A DNA stretch of 22,128 nucleotides, taken from JAYWIG01 sp043789035. Lineage in GTDB: Bacteria; Pseudomonadota; Gammaproteobacteria; Burkholderiales; Burkholderiaceae_E. The stretch is from contig JAYWIG010000004.1 of assembly GCA_043789035.1 (NCBI GenBank), positions 1 to 22,128 on the forward strand, given 5' to 3'. The translations under genes were made by a program, and so were the position numbers. This document shows, one piece after another, positions 1 through 8,741 of this stretch (position 1 is the first letter of the stretch; the number at the start of each line of letters is the position of its first letter). The notes under the pieces are model-generated. The model was given only the letters and a program-made list of their open reading frames with translations, was not told where the DNA came from and did no database searches.

Positions 1-2
1 AA

Positions 3-884
3 GCAGGTCAGGTAATTGCCGATATCGACGCAGTCGACGCTAAATCACGAATCGCCGAGCGCGAAGCGCAACTACGAAGTTCTCTTGCCCAAGTTGAACA
101 AGCAAAGCGAGTGGTTGAAAGCAACAAAGCCTTGCTCGAGAAAAACTTCATCTCCCAAAACGCTTTCGATGTAACTAAGTCGAACTACGATGTGGCAATC
201 GCTGCTCGCGATGCTATTGCCCAACAACTGGTGCAAAGCAAGAAAGTACTTACTGATACCCAAATTATTTCGCCAATCAACGGTGTCATCTCAGAGCGCT
301 TTGTACAACCGGGCGAAAAGTTAGCCATAGATGCTAAAGTTGTTTCGGTCATCGATTTAAGTAAAATGGAAATCGAAGCGCCAGTGCCTTCTAGCGACAT
401 CACAAACATCACTGTTGGACAAACAGTTAGCTTGCAGGTCGAAGGTGTAAAAGGCGAGCAAATCGGCAAAATCACTCGCATTGCCCCGACAACACAAACC
501 GGTACGCGCTCGATACTTGTTTACATTACCTTGGAAAACAAGAACCCGCTGATACGTGGGGGTATGTTTGCCCAAGGTAGTTTGGCCGTAGAAGCGAGAA
601 AAAACGTCATTGTTATTCCCTTGGCAGCGATACAAGAAGCTGCTGGACGAAACTTTGTTTATGTCATTGCCAATGGATTGATAGCAGAACGCGAAATTAA
701 AATTGGCTTACGTGACGATAGGGCAAGCGCAGCTAATGGCAGTAGCGGTGTCGCCGAAATTACTCAAGGCTTAAAACCGGGTGATGAGATTGTGGCCGTA
801 AATCTTGGGCCACTGGCAGTAGGTGCCTCAGTTGTAAAGAAGGCAACACCGCAACCAACGCAAAAGAACGCAGGTAACTCCTAA
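3..884 (+). CDS. RND efflux pump periplasmic adaptor (MFP/HlyD family), 5' end missing
   Basis: This is the C-terminal 293 residues of a periplasmic adaptor that links an inner-membrane RND pump to an outer-membrane channel. The gene enters from outside the window; the first complete codon is at 3. The visible protein opens with the end of the first lipoyl half (GQVIADID). A helical hairpin rich in Ala, Gln and Lys follows, then the second lipoyl half (ISPINGVISERFVQPGE), a beta-barrel segment (KMEIEAPVPSSDI onward) and a membrane-proximal domain ending in a short polar tail. This order is the standard MFP layout. The stop TAA (882-884) shares its last base with the ATG of the RND pump gene, so the two are almost certainly translationally coupled and form one complex. 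The substrate cannot be told from sequence. Family assignment is firm; the N-terminal signal or lipid anchor is not visible. Confidence 0.93.
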   Translation, partial: AGQVIADIDAVDAKSRIAEREAQLRSSLAQVEQAKRVVESNKALLEKNFISQNAFDVTKSNYDVAIAARDAIAQQLVQSKKVLTDTQIISPINGVISERFVQPGEKLAIDAKVVSVIDLSKMEIEAPVPSSDITNITVGQTVSLQVEGVKGEQIGKITRIAPTTQTGTRSILVYITLENKNPLIRGGMFAQGSLAVEARKNVIVIPLAAIQEAAGRNFVYVIANGLIAEREIKIGLRDDRASAANGSSGVAEITQGLKPGDEIVAVNLGPLAVGASVVKKATPQPTQKNAGNS

Positions 885-3800
885 TGTGGTTTACCCGCGT
901 ATCGATTAATCACCCAGTGTTTGCCACCATGATGATGGTGGCTTTCGTGGTGCTGGGCATTTTTTCCTACACCAAACTAAGCGTCGAGCAATTTCCAGAC
1001 ATCACATTCCCTGTCGTAGTTATAGGTACTGAGTATCCTGGTGCTTCACCAGAAATTGTGGAAAGTGAAGTTACTCGCCGAATAGAAGAGCAAGTCAATA
1101 CGATTAGCGGCGTGAACCAGTTATCTTCTCGTTCATATGAAGGTAACTCGGTAGTGATTGTGCAGTTCGATCTGACGATAGACCCGACAAAAGCTGCACA
1201 AGATGTTCGTGAAAAAATAGCGCTTATCAAACCTTTGTTTAAAAAAGAGGTGAAGGAATCTCTCGTCAGTCGCATCAATCCCGATGATCAAGCGATCATA
1301 TCCATTTCATTGCGCTCTGAAATTCGCCCTGCTCGAGAGCTAACCACCTTAGCTGATCAAGTCGTCAAGCGGCGCTTAGAAAATGCCAGAGGTGTGGGTC
1401 GAGTGAACGTTATTGGGGGTGTAAAACGCGAGATTCAAATTTATTTAAAACCGCAAGAACTTGAAGCATTAAAAATTGGTGTCGATCAAGTATTGAATGC
1501 TGTACGCAACGATAATCAAGAGCTACCTGCCGGTACCTTGATAAGTAAAGACAGAGAGCAAGCAGTACAAATCAAAGCACGACTCAAAGCCTCAACAGAT
1601 TTCGAGAAAATCATTGTTGCTAGGCGCGGCGGCCAACCGGTGTATCTCGCCCAAGTGGCGAGCGTGGTTGATGGTGAAGAAGAGCAAGAAAATGTAGCGC
1701 TAGTCAACGGCGCTCGCGCGGTATCGCTCGATATCGTAAAGGCGCAGGGCGAAAACACCATTTCAGTTGTCGATAACGTTCGGCGAATTGTCGATCAGCT
1801 TCAAGCACAACTGCCAAGCGATGTAAAAATCGTGGTCGTACGCGACTCTTCAACTTCGATACGAAATTCCGTAAAAAGCGTTCAACGCAACATTGTGGAA
1901 GGCGCCGCACTCACTATTCTGATTGTGTTTCTTTTCTTGGCGTCATGGCGCTCCACAGTCATTACCGGGCTTACCTTACCAATATCACTCATCGGCACGT
2001 TTGTTGCGATGTACGCTATGGGTTTTAGCATCAACCTCATTACCTTGCTGGCGTTGTCGATTTGCGTGGGTTTGCTAATCGATGATGCCATTGTGGTACG
2101 AGAAAATATCGTGCGACACCAAGCCATGGGCAAGCACCATAAGACAGCCTCTTTCGACGGTACGAAAGAAATTGGGTTAGCGGTCGCGGCGACCACTTTC
2201 ACGATTGTTGCCGTCTTCCTGCCAATTGGTTTTATGGGCGGTATTATTGGCCGGTTTTTCAAACAATTCGGCGTCACAGTGGCCTTCGCAGTCATGCTCT
2301 CGATGTTTGTTTCTTTTACCTTAGACCCAATGTTGTCATCGGTTTGGAAAGATCCAGCTGCTCACAGGGTGCCCGGCACTCCAACAAAAAATCCGATTTA
2401 CTGGCTACTGGACGCATTTCATCACCTGATGGCGTGGTTAGAGCGCACTTATGTAGCCCTTCTTGGCTGGGGCTTAAAGCATCGTTGGCCAACTCTGGGT
2501 ATTGCACTTCTTTCAATGATTGCGTCAATTGCAATGAGCGGTAAGCTTGGTAAAGAGTTCGTACCGCAAGCCGATAACAATGAGTTCTATCTGCAGTTTT
2601 ATACGCCGGTTGGTTCATCGTTAGAACTGACTCAAACCAAGGTAAAACAAGTTGAAGCAGCGATGCGAGATATGCCAGGCGTTGAATTTACCTACGCGAC
2701 AATTAACACTGGCACCGTTCAAGGTAAGAACTACGCGACGGTATTTTCTCGTTTAGTAGCTCGTAACCAGCGCCAACTCTCAGTGCAGCAAATGCGCGGC
2801 CCAGTACGGGCAAGAATGGCGCAAATTGCTGGCATCACCATTACGGACGCAGGTACGTTAAGCTCGGTAGGTTCAGGTAAGCCAGTGCAGGTCAGCGTCC
2901 AAGGGCCAGATCTAGCAGTGCTCGAGAAAATTGCAGAACAAGCCAAACAAGTGGTCCAAAAGCAAGTGGGCATCGTCGATTTAGACACTAGCTCAAAACC
3001 TGCAAAGCCTACCATCAGCGTCAACATCAATCGTGAGCTCGCCTCCGATCTTGGAGTGTCAGTTGGCCAAATTAGCGCAGCGATGCGACCTTTACTGGCG
3101 GGCGAATCGGCCAGCACATGGCGCGGCCCAGATGATGAGAACTACGACGTTAAAGTACGTTTGCCGCGCACAGAACGCAATACCATCGGTGATTTGGAGC
3201 GGCTGGCCATCGTGTCTAACCTAGTTGAAGCTGATGGCACACCACGAATGATTGCCCTACGGCAAGTGGCGCAGTTTGTACAAGGTGTTGGCCCTACACA
3301 AGTAAATCGAAAAGACTTAACGAGAGAGATTTTGATCTCTGCCAACGTTGACGGTGCTGCCTCGGGTAGCGTAGGCGAAGCAGTCAAGCGTGAAGTAGAA
3401 GCTATTCCTCTACCTCCGGGCTATCGCTTTGCGACCGGGGGCGCCACCAAAGACATGATCGAAAGCTTAGGCTTTGCGGCCCAAGCCCTAGCACTCGGCA
3501 TCATCTTTATTTACATGATTTTAGCCTCGCAATTCGGTAGTTTTACTCAACCAATTGCCATTATGATGGCTTTGCCACTATCCCTAATAGGTGTCGTACT
3601 AGCACTGGTTGCGTGGAAATCAACCGTGAATATGTTCTCCGTCATTGGCTTCATTATGTTGATGGGTTTGGTGACGAAGAACGCTATTTTGTTGGTCGAC
3701 TTTGCTAACCAAGCAAGGGCGCAAGGCATGCAGAGAGCCCAAGCTTTACTCAAAGCCGCTGAGATTCGCCTTCGTCCGATCTTAATGACTACACTTGCCA

Positions 3801-4030
3801 TGGTGTTCGGCATGATTCCTCTAGCGGTTGGCCTAGGCGAAGGCTCTGAGCAACGAGCGCCATTGGCACATGCGGTGATTGGTGGTGTCATCGCATCTAC
3901 ATTGCTGACCTTGCTTGTAGTGCCAGTTTTGTACACATTACTTGATGATTTAGTGAATCTAGTCTTAGGCGAAAAAGCGAAGGCTGAAGATTTAAAGGCC
4001 CCGGCTTCGCTCGATAGCCAGCATCGCTAA
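884..4030 (+). CDS. RND multidrug efflux pump inner-membrane subunit (HAE1/AcrB-like)
   Basis: This is a proton-driven RND transporter of 1048 residues, the usual length for AcrB-type pumps. The first membrane helix lies near residues 12-29. A large periplasmic porter domain follows, then a block of helices from about residue 335, and the same pattern repeats in the second half. The paired aspartates of the proton relay are at 400-401 in GLLIDDAIVV, and the matching lysine is at 932 in GLVTKNAILLVDFA. Both are the residues expected in AcrB-like pumps (D407, D408, K940). The ATG overlaps the last base of the adaptor stop codon, giving an adaptor-pump operon. The channel partner may be the TolC-family protein at 5120, although two unrelated genes lie between. 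Drug-type rather than heavy-metal export is inferred from the HAE1-like N-terminus and is not proven. Confidence 0.96.
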   Translation: MWFTRVSINHPVFATMMMVAFVVLGIFSYTKLSVEQFPDITFPVVVIGTEYPGASPEIVESEVTRRIEEQVNTISGVNQLSSRSYEGNSVVIVQFDLTIDPTKAAQDVREKIALIKPLFKKEVKESLVSRINPDDQAIISISLRSEIRPARELTTLADQVVKRRLENARGVGRVNVIGGVKREIQIYLKPQELEALKIGVDQVLNAVRNDNQELPAGTLISKDREQAVQIKARLKASTDFEKIIVARRGGQPVYLAQVASVVDGEEEQENVALVNGARAVSLDIVKAQGENTISVVDNVRRIVDQLQAQLPSDVKIVVVRDSSTSIRNSVKSVQRNIVEGAALTILIVFLFLASWRSTVITGLTLPISLIGTFVAMYAMGFSINLITLLALSICVGLLIDDAIVVRENIVRHQAMGKHHKTASFDGTKEIGLAVAATTFTIVAVFLPIGFMGGIIGRFFKQFGVTVAFAVMLSMFVSFTLDPMLSSVWKDPAAHRVPGTPTKNPIYWLLDAFHHLMAWLERTYVALLGWGLKHRWPTLGIALLSMIASIAMSGKLGKEFVPQADNNEFYLQFYTPVGSSLELTQTKVKQVEAAMRDMPGVEFTYATINTGTVQGKNYATVFSRLVARNQRQLSVQQMRGPVRARMAQIAGITITDAGTLSSVGSGKPVQVSVQGPDLAVLEKIAEQAKQVVQKQVGIVDLDTSSKPAKPTISVNINRELASDLGVSVGQISAAMRPLLAGESASTWRGPDDENYDVKVRLPRTERNTIGDLERLAIVSNLVEADGTPRMIALRQVAQFVQGVGPTQVNRKDLTREILISANVDGAASGSVGEAVKREVEAIPLPPGYRFATGGATKDMIESLGFAAQALALGIIFIYMILASQFGSFTQPIAIMMALPLSLIGVVLALVAWKSTVNMFSVIGFIMLMGLVTKNAILLVDFANQARAQGMQRAQALLKAAEIRLRPILMTTLAMVFGMIPLAVGLGEGSEQRAPLAHAVIGGVIASTLLTLLVVPVLYTLLDDLVNLVLGEKAKAEDLKAPASLDSQHR

Positions 4031-4071
4031 AATTACGGTAATACATATTTTTTGGTTTTGAAAGGGAAAAC

Positions 4072-4746
4072 GTGGACTTTGAAACGGCACGCTTCAACAT
4101 GGTTGAGCAGCAAATACGGCCTTGGAACGTACTGAATCAGGATGTGCTTGACCTTTTGTTTACGGTTAGGCGTGAGAACTACGTGCCGACGGCAATTCAA
4201 AACATGGCCTTTACCGATATGGATCTTCCCATCGTGATTGATGGAAAGACAACTGGGCAGACCATGTTTGCACCAAAAATGGAAGCGCGATTCATACAAG
4301 CACTTGCTGTTAAACGTCATGAGTCAGTTGTAGAGATTGGCGCGGGCTCTGGCCACATGGCTGCATTGCTCGCCAATCGGGCCAACAAGGTGTTGAGCTA
4401 TGAGATCAACCCAGAAATTGCGAAATTTGCCCAAGCTAACTTGAAGCGAGCGAATGTTGCCAACGTGCAAATACGTAATGCCGATGCGGCATCGACTGCC
4501 GAACAGGCTCAATTTAAGGGTGCCGACGTAATTGTGCTGTCTGGGTCAGTCGAGTTTATACCCGACTGGTTATTGCAGAGTTTAAATGTCGGTGGTCGCT
4601 TGAGCGCGATTGTTGGCCAATCTCCTGTGATGACAGCTGAAATTCATACTCGCGTTTCTCAGAATGACTTTAAAACCGAAGTTCTGTTTGAAACCGATAC
4701 GCCAGCATTGCAAACTTTCGCGAAGAAAACGCGTTTTACTTTTTAA
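4072..4746 (+). CDS. PCMT-like (protein-L-isoaspartate O-methyltransferase family) SAM methyltransferase
   Basis: The protein has 224 residues and starts at GTG, with a good ribosome binding site (AAAGGG, 4062-4067) just upstream. The SAM-binding motif I is VVEIGAGSG at residues 86-94, followed by an acidic post-I position in SYEINPE (E111). The overall length and the N-terminal RFNMVEQQIRPW segment match PCMT-family proteins. The family repairs isoaspartyl residues in damaged proteins. However, the segment that in classic PCMT reads TIS-x-P is TMFAP here (64-68), so the characteristic serine is missing. The protein may therefore belong to a divergent branch with a different substrate. It sits between the RND gene and a rhodanese, an order I associate with Burkholderiales upstream of a tolC-like gene. 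Family assignment is strong; repair activity is uncertain. Confidence 0.85.
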   Translation: MDFETARFNMVEQQIRPWNVLNQDVLDLLFTVRRENYVPTAIQNMAFTDMDLPIVIDGKTTGQTMFAPKMEARFIQALAVKRHESVVEIGAGSGHMAALLANRANKVLSYEINPEIAKFAQANLKRANVANVQIRNADAASTAEQAQFKGADVIVLSGSVEFIPDWLLQSLNVGGRLSAIVGQSPVMTAEIHTRVSQNDFKTEVLFETDTPALQTFAKKTRFTF

Positions 4747-4756
4747 TTCCGAAATC

Positions 4757-5080
4757 ATGCAACATATTGAAGTCCTCGAACTAGCAGCGTTAATGGCAGA
4801 CCCTGCCAACAAAGATCTGCAACTACTTGACGTACGCGAGGCGTGGGAAGTGCAAACCGCTGCGGTTCACCCGAGCATTCATATTTCGATGCAACAAATT
4901 GTTGCTCGCTTTAACGAGCTCGACCCAACTAAGCTTACTGTTTGCCTGTGCCATCACGGTGCCAGAAGCATGCAAGTTGCGCACTTTTTAGAGCGCCAAG
5001 GGTTCGAGCAAGTAATGAACCTAAGTGGCGGCATTGACGCTTGGTCGCGGCAAGTTGATTCGACGATTGCCACTTACTAA
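4757..5080 (+). CDS. Single-domain rhodanese-like sulfurtransferase
   Basis: This is a 107-residue cytoplasmic rhodanese domain. The catalytic loop is CHHGAR (65-70), with Cys65 as the persulfide-carrying residue and Arg70 closing the loop. The LLDVREAWE segment near 23-31 is the other conserved rhodanese motif. The frame is open upstream to 4664, but that extension overlaps the methyltransferase gene and would add unrelated basic residues. The ATG at 4757, ten bases after the methyltransferase stop, gives the normal domain length. No strong Shine-Dalgarno sequence is visible, so translation may depend on coupling to the gene before it. A sulfur-relay or thiosulfate/glutathione-persulfide role is typical of the family; the specific partner is unknown. 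Confidence 0.9.
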   Translation: MQHIEVLELAALMADPANKDLQLLDVREAWEVQTAAVHPSIHISMQQIVARFNELDPTKLTVCLCHHGARSMQVAHFLERQGFEQVMNLSGGIDAWSRQVDSTIATY

Positions 5081-5119
5081 CAAACTAATTTAATTGAATT
5101 TATCCAACAAGGCACTGCA

Positions 5120-6637
5120 ATGATTGCGAACCCCCTCTCCTCAATAGCGCTATTTTCTGCCCTCACGAGCCTTGCGCAGATCTGTTCAGCCTATGATTTG
5201 CAAGATGCTTTGAAAGACGCAATCGCAGTTGATCCCGTCACCGCAGCCACTTCGGCCGCGTTACGAGCCGCCAAAGAAAAAGTACCGCAAGCCAACGCGC
5301 TAACGTTACCAACGGTCAATGGCACCACCGCCATTAATCGACAATTGACCGACACCAACTTAGCTCCGACTCGCAAATTCACCAGCCAAAACTACGGATT
5401 CAATTTAACTTACCCACTTTATCGGGCTCAGAATATTGAAACGCTCGAACAAGCAAAACTTTCGGTCGCGGTTGCAGAATCTCAGCTAGCCAGCGCCCAG
5501 CAAGAATTGATTGTCAAAGTCGCTCAGGCCTATTTCGACGTCTTAGCAGCACAAGATTCACTATCTGTCATTCGAGCGCAAAAGCGCGCCATCTCAGAAC
5601 AGCTACAACAGGCCAAACGCAATTTCGAAGTCGGTACGGCGACCATTACCGATCAACAAGAAGCCCAAGCCAAATTCGATTTAGTCATATTCCAAGAAAT
5701 TGCAGGCTTGAATGACCTTGAAAACAAACGCTCGGCGCTCGCAATTTTGACCGGTAAAACCGTCAAAGATATCGACACCCTGAAAGAAGGCGTAGTGTTG
5801 AGTGGCCCTCAACCATCAGCTTGGGCAGATTGGGCGGATGCGGCGAAGAAGAATAATTATTCCGTTCAACAAGCTCAAATTGCGGTAGAAAACGCGAAAA
5901 GAGAAATCACAAAGCAGCGACTTGCAAGCCGCGTAACCGTCGATTTAGTCGGTTCAGTATCGCATACAGAAAGCGCAATTGCGTCTGCGATCGGCATATT
6001 CGCCAATAATGCGGCATTGGGCGTGCAGCTCAATGTACCGCTTTACACAGGCGGCGCCATTGAGTCGAGAGTAAGAGAAGCAGCGGCGAATTTAAACAAA
6101 TCAGAATTCGACTTAGGTAATGCCCAAAACCAAGCAGAGCTTGGGGCTCGTCAGGCCTATCTTGGTCTTAATAGCCTTATCAATCAAGTCACAGCATTGC
6201 AGGCAGCTGAAAAATCTAGCCGCTTAGCCTTAGATTCAAATCAATTAGGTTATCAAGTCGGAGTGCGTATCAACATCGACGTACTGAATGCTCAACAACA
6301 GGTATTTTCAACCCAGCGTGATTTAGCAAAGGCGCGTTACGACGTTATCGTCAACGGTCTTAAACTTAAGGCGACCGCAGCCGCCCTAAAGCCTGAAGAC
6401 GTTGCGGCAGTCAGTGCCTTGCTTGAGGCACCGAAACCCGAAGTTACTCCACCCGCAGTGCCAGCAACATCGACAAGCCCAACAACGCCCGCAACACCTC
6501 CAACAGTCTCAGTTCCTGCAGCTGCAGCATCATCGCCGACATTGAGTGAAAAGCCCGCTCCGGTTAAACAATCTCGCGGCGGCCGCAGCTTAAAACCAAT
6601 TGACCCCACTTCATCACCTGTCAAACCAGCGAAGTAA
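5120..6637 (+). CDS. TolC-family outer-membrane efflux channel with Pro/Thr/Ala-rich tail
   Basis: The protein has 505 residues. An N-terminal signal peptide ends near Ala24 (ICSA before YDLQDA). Two homologous halves follow, rich in long Ala/Gln helices; the first includes LIVKVAQAYFDVLAAQDSL and the second ELGARQAYLGLNSLINQV, the usual repeated TolC signature. It would form the trimeric outer-membrane and periplasmic tunnel for an RND or type I system. AAGG about seven bases before the ATG is a fair ribosome binding site. From about residue 437 onward the sequence is low-complexity, dominated by Pro, Thr, Ala and Ser and ending in a basic segment (RGGRSLKPI). That region is not part of the TolC fold. 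Being downstream of the adaptor and pump genes on the same strand suggests a shared tripartite pump; this is inference. It is convergent with waaA, with a 20-base gap. Confidence 0.93.
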   Translation: MIANPLSSIALFSALTSLAQICSAYDLQDALKDAIAVDPVTAATSAALRAAKEKVPQANALTLPTVNGTTAINRQLTDTNLAPTRKFTSQNYGFNLTYPLYRAQNIETLEQAKLSVAVAESQLASAQQELIVKVAQAYFDVLAAQDSLSVIRAQKRAISEQLQQAKRNFEVGTATITDQQEAQAKFDLVIFQEIAGLNDLENKRSALAILTGKTVKDIDTLKEGVVLSGPQPSAWADWADAAKKNNYSVQQAQIAVENAKREITKQRLASRVTVDLVGSVSHTESAIASAIGIFANNAALGVQLNVPLYTGGAIESRVREAAANLNKSEFDLGNAQNQAELGARQAYLGLNSLINQVTALQAAEKSSRLALDSNQLGYQVGVRINIDVLNAQQQVFSTQRDLAKARYDVIVNGLKLKATAAALKPEDVAAVSALLEAPKPEVTPPAVPATSTSPTTPATPPTVSVPAAAASSPTLSEKPAPVKQSRGGRSLKPIDPTSSPVKPAK

Positions 6638-6657
6638 AATTAGAGAGGTCCACCTCA

Positions 6658-7956
6658 TCAAATCCAAGGCTGCAACACTTGAAGGGTTTTCTTTGTTGCA
6701 CCCTGGTGGGTGGCGCAAAACTGTTCAGCTAACTCAGCAACCGATGTTTGATCGGCGTGGAGCGTCAGCTGCTTAAAGGCTTCATCAATAGCCTGAACCA
6801 TACCTTGAACGCCAATCGCACCACCGCTCTCAATGGCTTGGGCAATAATATGATCGAAGTTAAACCGCGATGGCCCCACAATAACCGGGCAACCAACTGC
6901 CATCGCTTCTACTAGGTTTTGTGAGCCGAATGGCCCAAAGCTACCGCCGATGATCGCTACCTCTGCTGCGCTGTAATACGCAAACATTTCCCCCATTGAA
7001 TCGCCAATCAAGACGTCGGCGGTGATCGACGTTTGCATACCATCGCTACGATTAGCAACGGAAAAGCCATGCTTTACCGCCAAGTCGCTAACTTCTGCAA
7101 ATCGCTCAGGATGCCTAGGCACAACGATTACCAGTGGACGAATAGTTAGAAGACTTGAGCTTTCAAGTTTTTCACGCAAAGCTTGAAAAAACAGTAGTTC
7201 TTCACCATCTCTAGAGCTGGCAAGTACTATTGTGGGCCTCCCGATGACGGCCTTCCATTGGGCACCAAGTTCAACGCTTAGCATGGGTACTTGAACATCA
7301 AATTTCGTATTGCCAACCACCTGAATTTTCACTCGCGGTGCAAACCTTTCGATACGGTCAGCATCGGCTTGGCTTTGCGCCGCAATCGCGTCGAAACCTC
7401 TGACTGCTTGGGCCATTAACCGCTCTACCTGCAACCCTTTTTTTAAGCTCTTCTCACTGAGTCGGGCATTGACGAGAGTAACCGGAAGCTTCATTTTATT
7501 TGCGGTCGCGATCAAATTTGGCCAAACCTCTGTTTCCATCATCACGCTTAGGCGTGGCTGCCAATGGCCAATGAATCTCCGCATTGCAAACGGATAATCG
7601 TAAGGCAAATAGGCTTGTACTAGCCGCCCTTCATTTAAAAATTTGGCATACAACTCGTCGCCTGTGGCCCGCCCTGTGGGTGTCATATGCGTCAGAAGAA
7701 TAGTTCTCTCTGGCGATTGTGAAAGCAATGCCTGAATCAAAGGCTGGGCGGCACGGGTCTCGCCAACCGATACGGCATGAATCCATACTGGTTGAGTGCT
7801 TTGAATTGCATGGCTTTTCGATACACCAAACCGCTCCATCCAATGCGCTCTATAGGCTGGTCGTCGAATCGCTCGCCAAAGCAATGTCAATCCCAGAAAC
7901 GGCAAAGCTAGCCACCAAAAGATGGAGTACAAGTTGCGAGACATTCGTTGAAGCAT
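6658..7956 (-). CDS. waaA: 3-deoxy-D-manno-octulosonic acid (Kdo) transferase
   Basis: WaaA adds Kdo from CMP-Kdo to the lipid A precursor at the cytoplasmic face of the inner membrane, the first step of the LPS inner core. I take the ATG at 7956, giving 432 residues; ATG 7944 (428 residues) is an alternative. The frame is open to 8073, but that would overlap the mutarotase gene and add residues foreign to the family. With the shorter start the protein begins like family members: a hydrophobic anchor (about residues 9-27), then WRAIRRPAYRAHWMERFG. The catalytic region WIHAVSVGE (Glu66) and METEVWPN (from 140) are present. In the C-terminal half, GGSFGPFGSQNLVEA matches the nucleotide-sugar site of GT30 enzymes. 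It is the last gene of a four-gene operon. Confidence 0.93.
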   Translation of the reverse strand: MLQRMSRNLYSIFWWLALPFLGLTLLWRAIRRPAYRAHWMERFGVSKSHAIQSTQPVWIHAVSVGETRAAQPLIQALLSQSPERTILLTHMTPTGRATGDELYAKFLNEGRLVQAYLPYDYPFAMRRFIGHWQPRLSVMMETEVWPNLIATANKMKLPVTLVNARLSEKSLKKGLQVERLMAQAVRGFDAIAAQSQADADRIERFAPRVKIQVVGNTKFDVQVPMLSVELGAQWKAVIGRPTIVLASSRDGEELLFFQALREKLESSSLLTIRPLVIVVPRHPERFAEVSDLAVKHGFSVANRSDGMQTSITADVLIGDSMGEMFAYYSAAEVAIIGGSFGPFGSQNLVEAMAVGCPVIVGPSRFNFDHIIAQAIESGGAIGVQGMVQAIDEAFKQLTLHADQTSVAELAEQFCATHQGATKKTLQVLQPWI

Positions 7957-7964
7957 GCGCAATG

Positions 7965-8732
7965 CTAGCGCGGCTCGATCTGGATAGAAAATCCGCCTGT
8001 AAAAACTTCGAAAGGTTTCAGGCAATGCGGTTTGATCGAGCTGATAGGCTCTAGGCAATAAAACGACTGCCAATCCTCGTACTCGATATCTTGCAAGCTA
8101 TGCTTGGGGCCTGGGTTCCAAAGCATCCATTCATCAAAGCCAAACTTCTTGATCGTCATTTTGTGGCCGTCGCTAAGCACGCTCAACGTATCGCTTCGAT
8201 GCAGAAACTTTTCTTCGATGCCGGCACCTTGCTGCATCATCGAATCACGGGAAAGGCGAACGCCAAGCTGTTGGACTTCAATGTCCCCAGCAGGCCAGCA
8301 AAAATAAGGATGCAAGCCACCGGTGAAGGAAAACTCCGTTGTTCCGATGTTTTTTACGGTGAGCTCTATCGATAACCTACTACTCTCGATTACCGCATCG
8401 ATCACAAGTTCTGCATGATGGGGCCATTTTGCGCTGGTATTCTGCATGAAAGAGTCAACACTCATCGCATTTGCGTCCAAGGTTGCCCGCCAGTGTTGGC
8501 CAGTTGTTTTACCAATTTCAGGAGGTTGAATAGTTTTCCAAGCCATCACCCGTGCAAAACCGTGCTTAGGAAATACACCCTCGTTATTAAACTGTGGAAA
8601 TAATATTGGTACGCCGCCGCGCCGAGGCTGTCCAGCTTGATGCAAAACCTTAGGGGCTATATAAAAAACGTCTTCTCCGTGCAACCTAGCTTGAAGAACA
8701 TGGCCGCCAAAGGTATCGGTTTCTAAAAACAT
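7965..8732 (-). CDS. D-hexose-6-phosphate mutarotase (YeaD-like, aldose 1-epimerase superfamily)
   Basis: This 255-residue protein resembles YeaD-type mutarotases, which interconvert the alpha and beta anomers of glucose-6-phosphate and related sugars. RRGGVPILFPQF at 37-48 and KHGFAR at 56-61 are the family hallmarks. GGLHPYF at 138-144 contains the probable catalytic histidine (H141), and YCLEP near 225-229 contains the probable catalytic base (E228). WNPG at 205-208 is also typical. The ATG lies nine bases after the pgi stop codon, with a weak GCGAG upstream, and waaA starts eight bases after this gene ends. Placement directly downstream of glucose-6-phosphate isomerase fits a sugar-phosphate substrate. 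The exact sugar is inferred, not shown. Confidence 0.88.
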   Translation of the reverse strand: MFLETDTFGGHVLQARLHGEDVFYIAPKVLHQAGQPRRGGVPILFPQFNNEGVFPKHGFARVMAWKTIQPPEIGKTTGQHWRATLDANAMSVDSFMQNTSAKWPHHAELVIDAVIESSRLSIELTVKNIGTTEFSFTGGLHPYFCWPAGDIEVQQLGVRLSRDSMMQQGAGIEEKFLHRSDTLSVLSDGHKMTIKKFGFDEWMLWNPGPKHSLQDIEYEDWQSFYCLEPISSIKPHCLKPFEVFTGGFSIQIEPR

Positions 8733-8741
8733 ACTCGCAAA

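Noticed and set aside
6645..6656. GAGGT-CC-ACCTC palindrome between the convergent tolC-like gene and waaA
   Set aside because: A two-base loop is too small for a stable hairpin and no T-run follows; not supported as a bidirectional terminator.
6671..6700. Inverted repeat TGCAACA ... TGTTGCA near the 3' end of waaA as a terminator
   Set aside because: Only seven pairs with a 16-base spacer, lies inside the waaA coding sequence, and no T-run follows.
7957..8073. Longer waaA start giving 471 residues
   Set aside because: It would overlap the mutarotase gene by about 109 bases and adds residues that do not fit the WaaA N-terminus, which normally opens with the membrane anchor.
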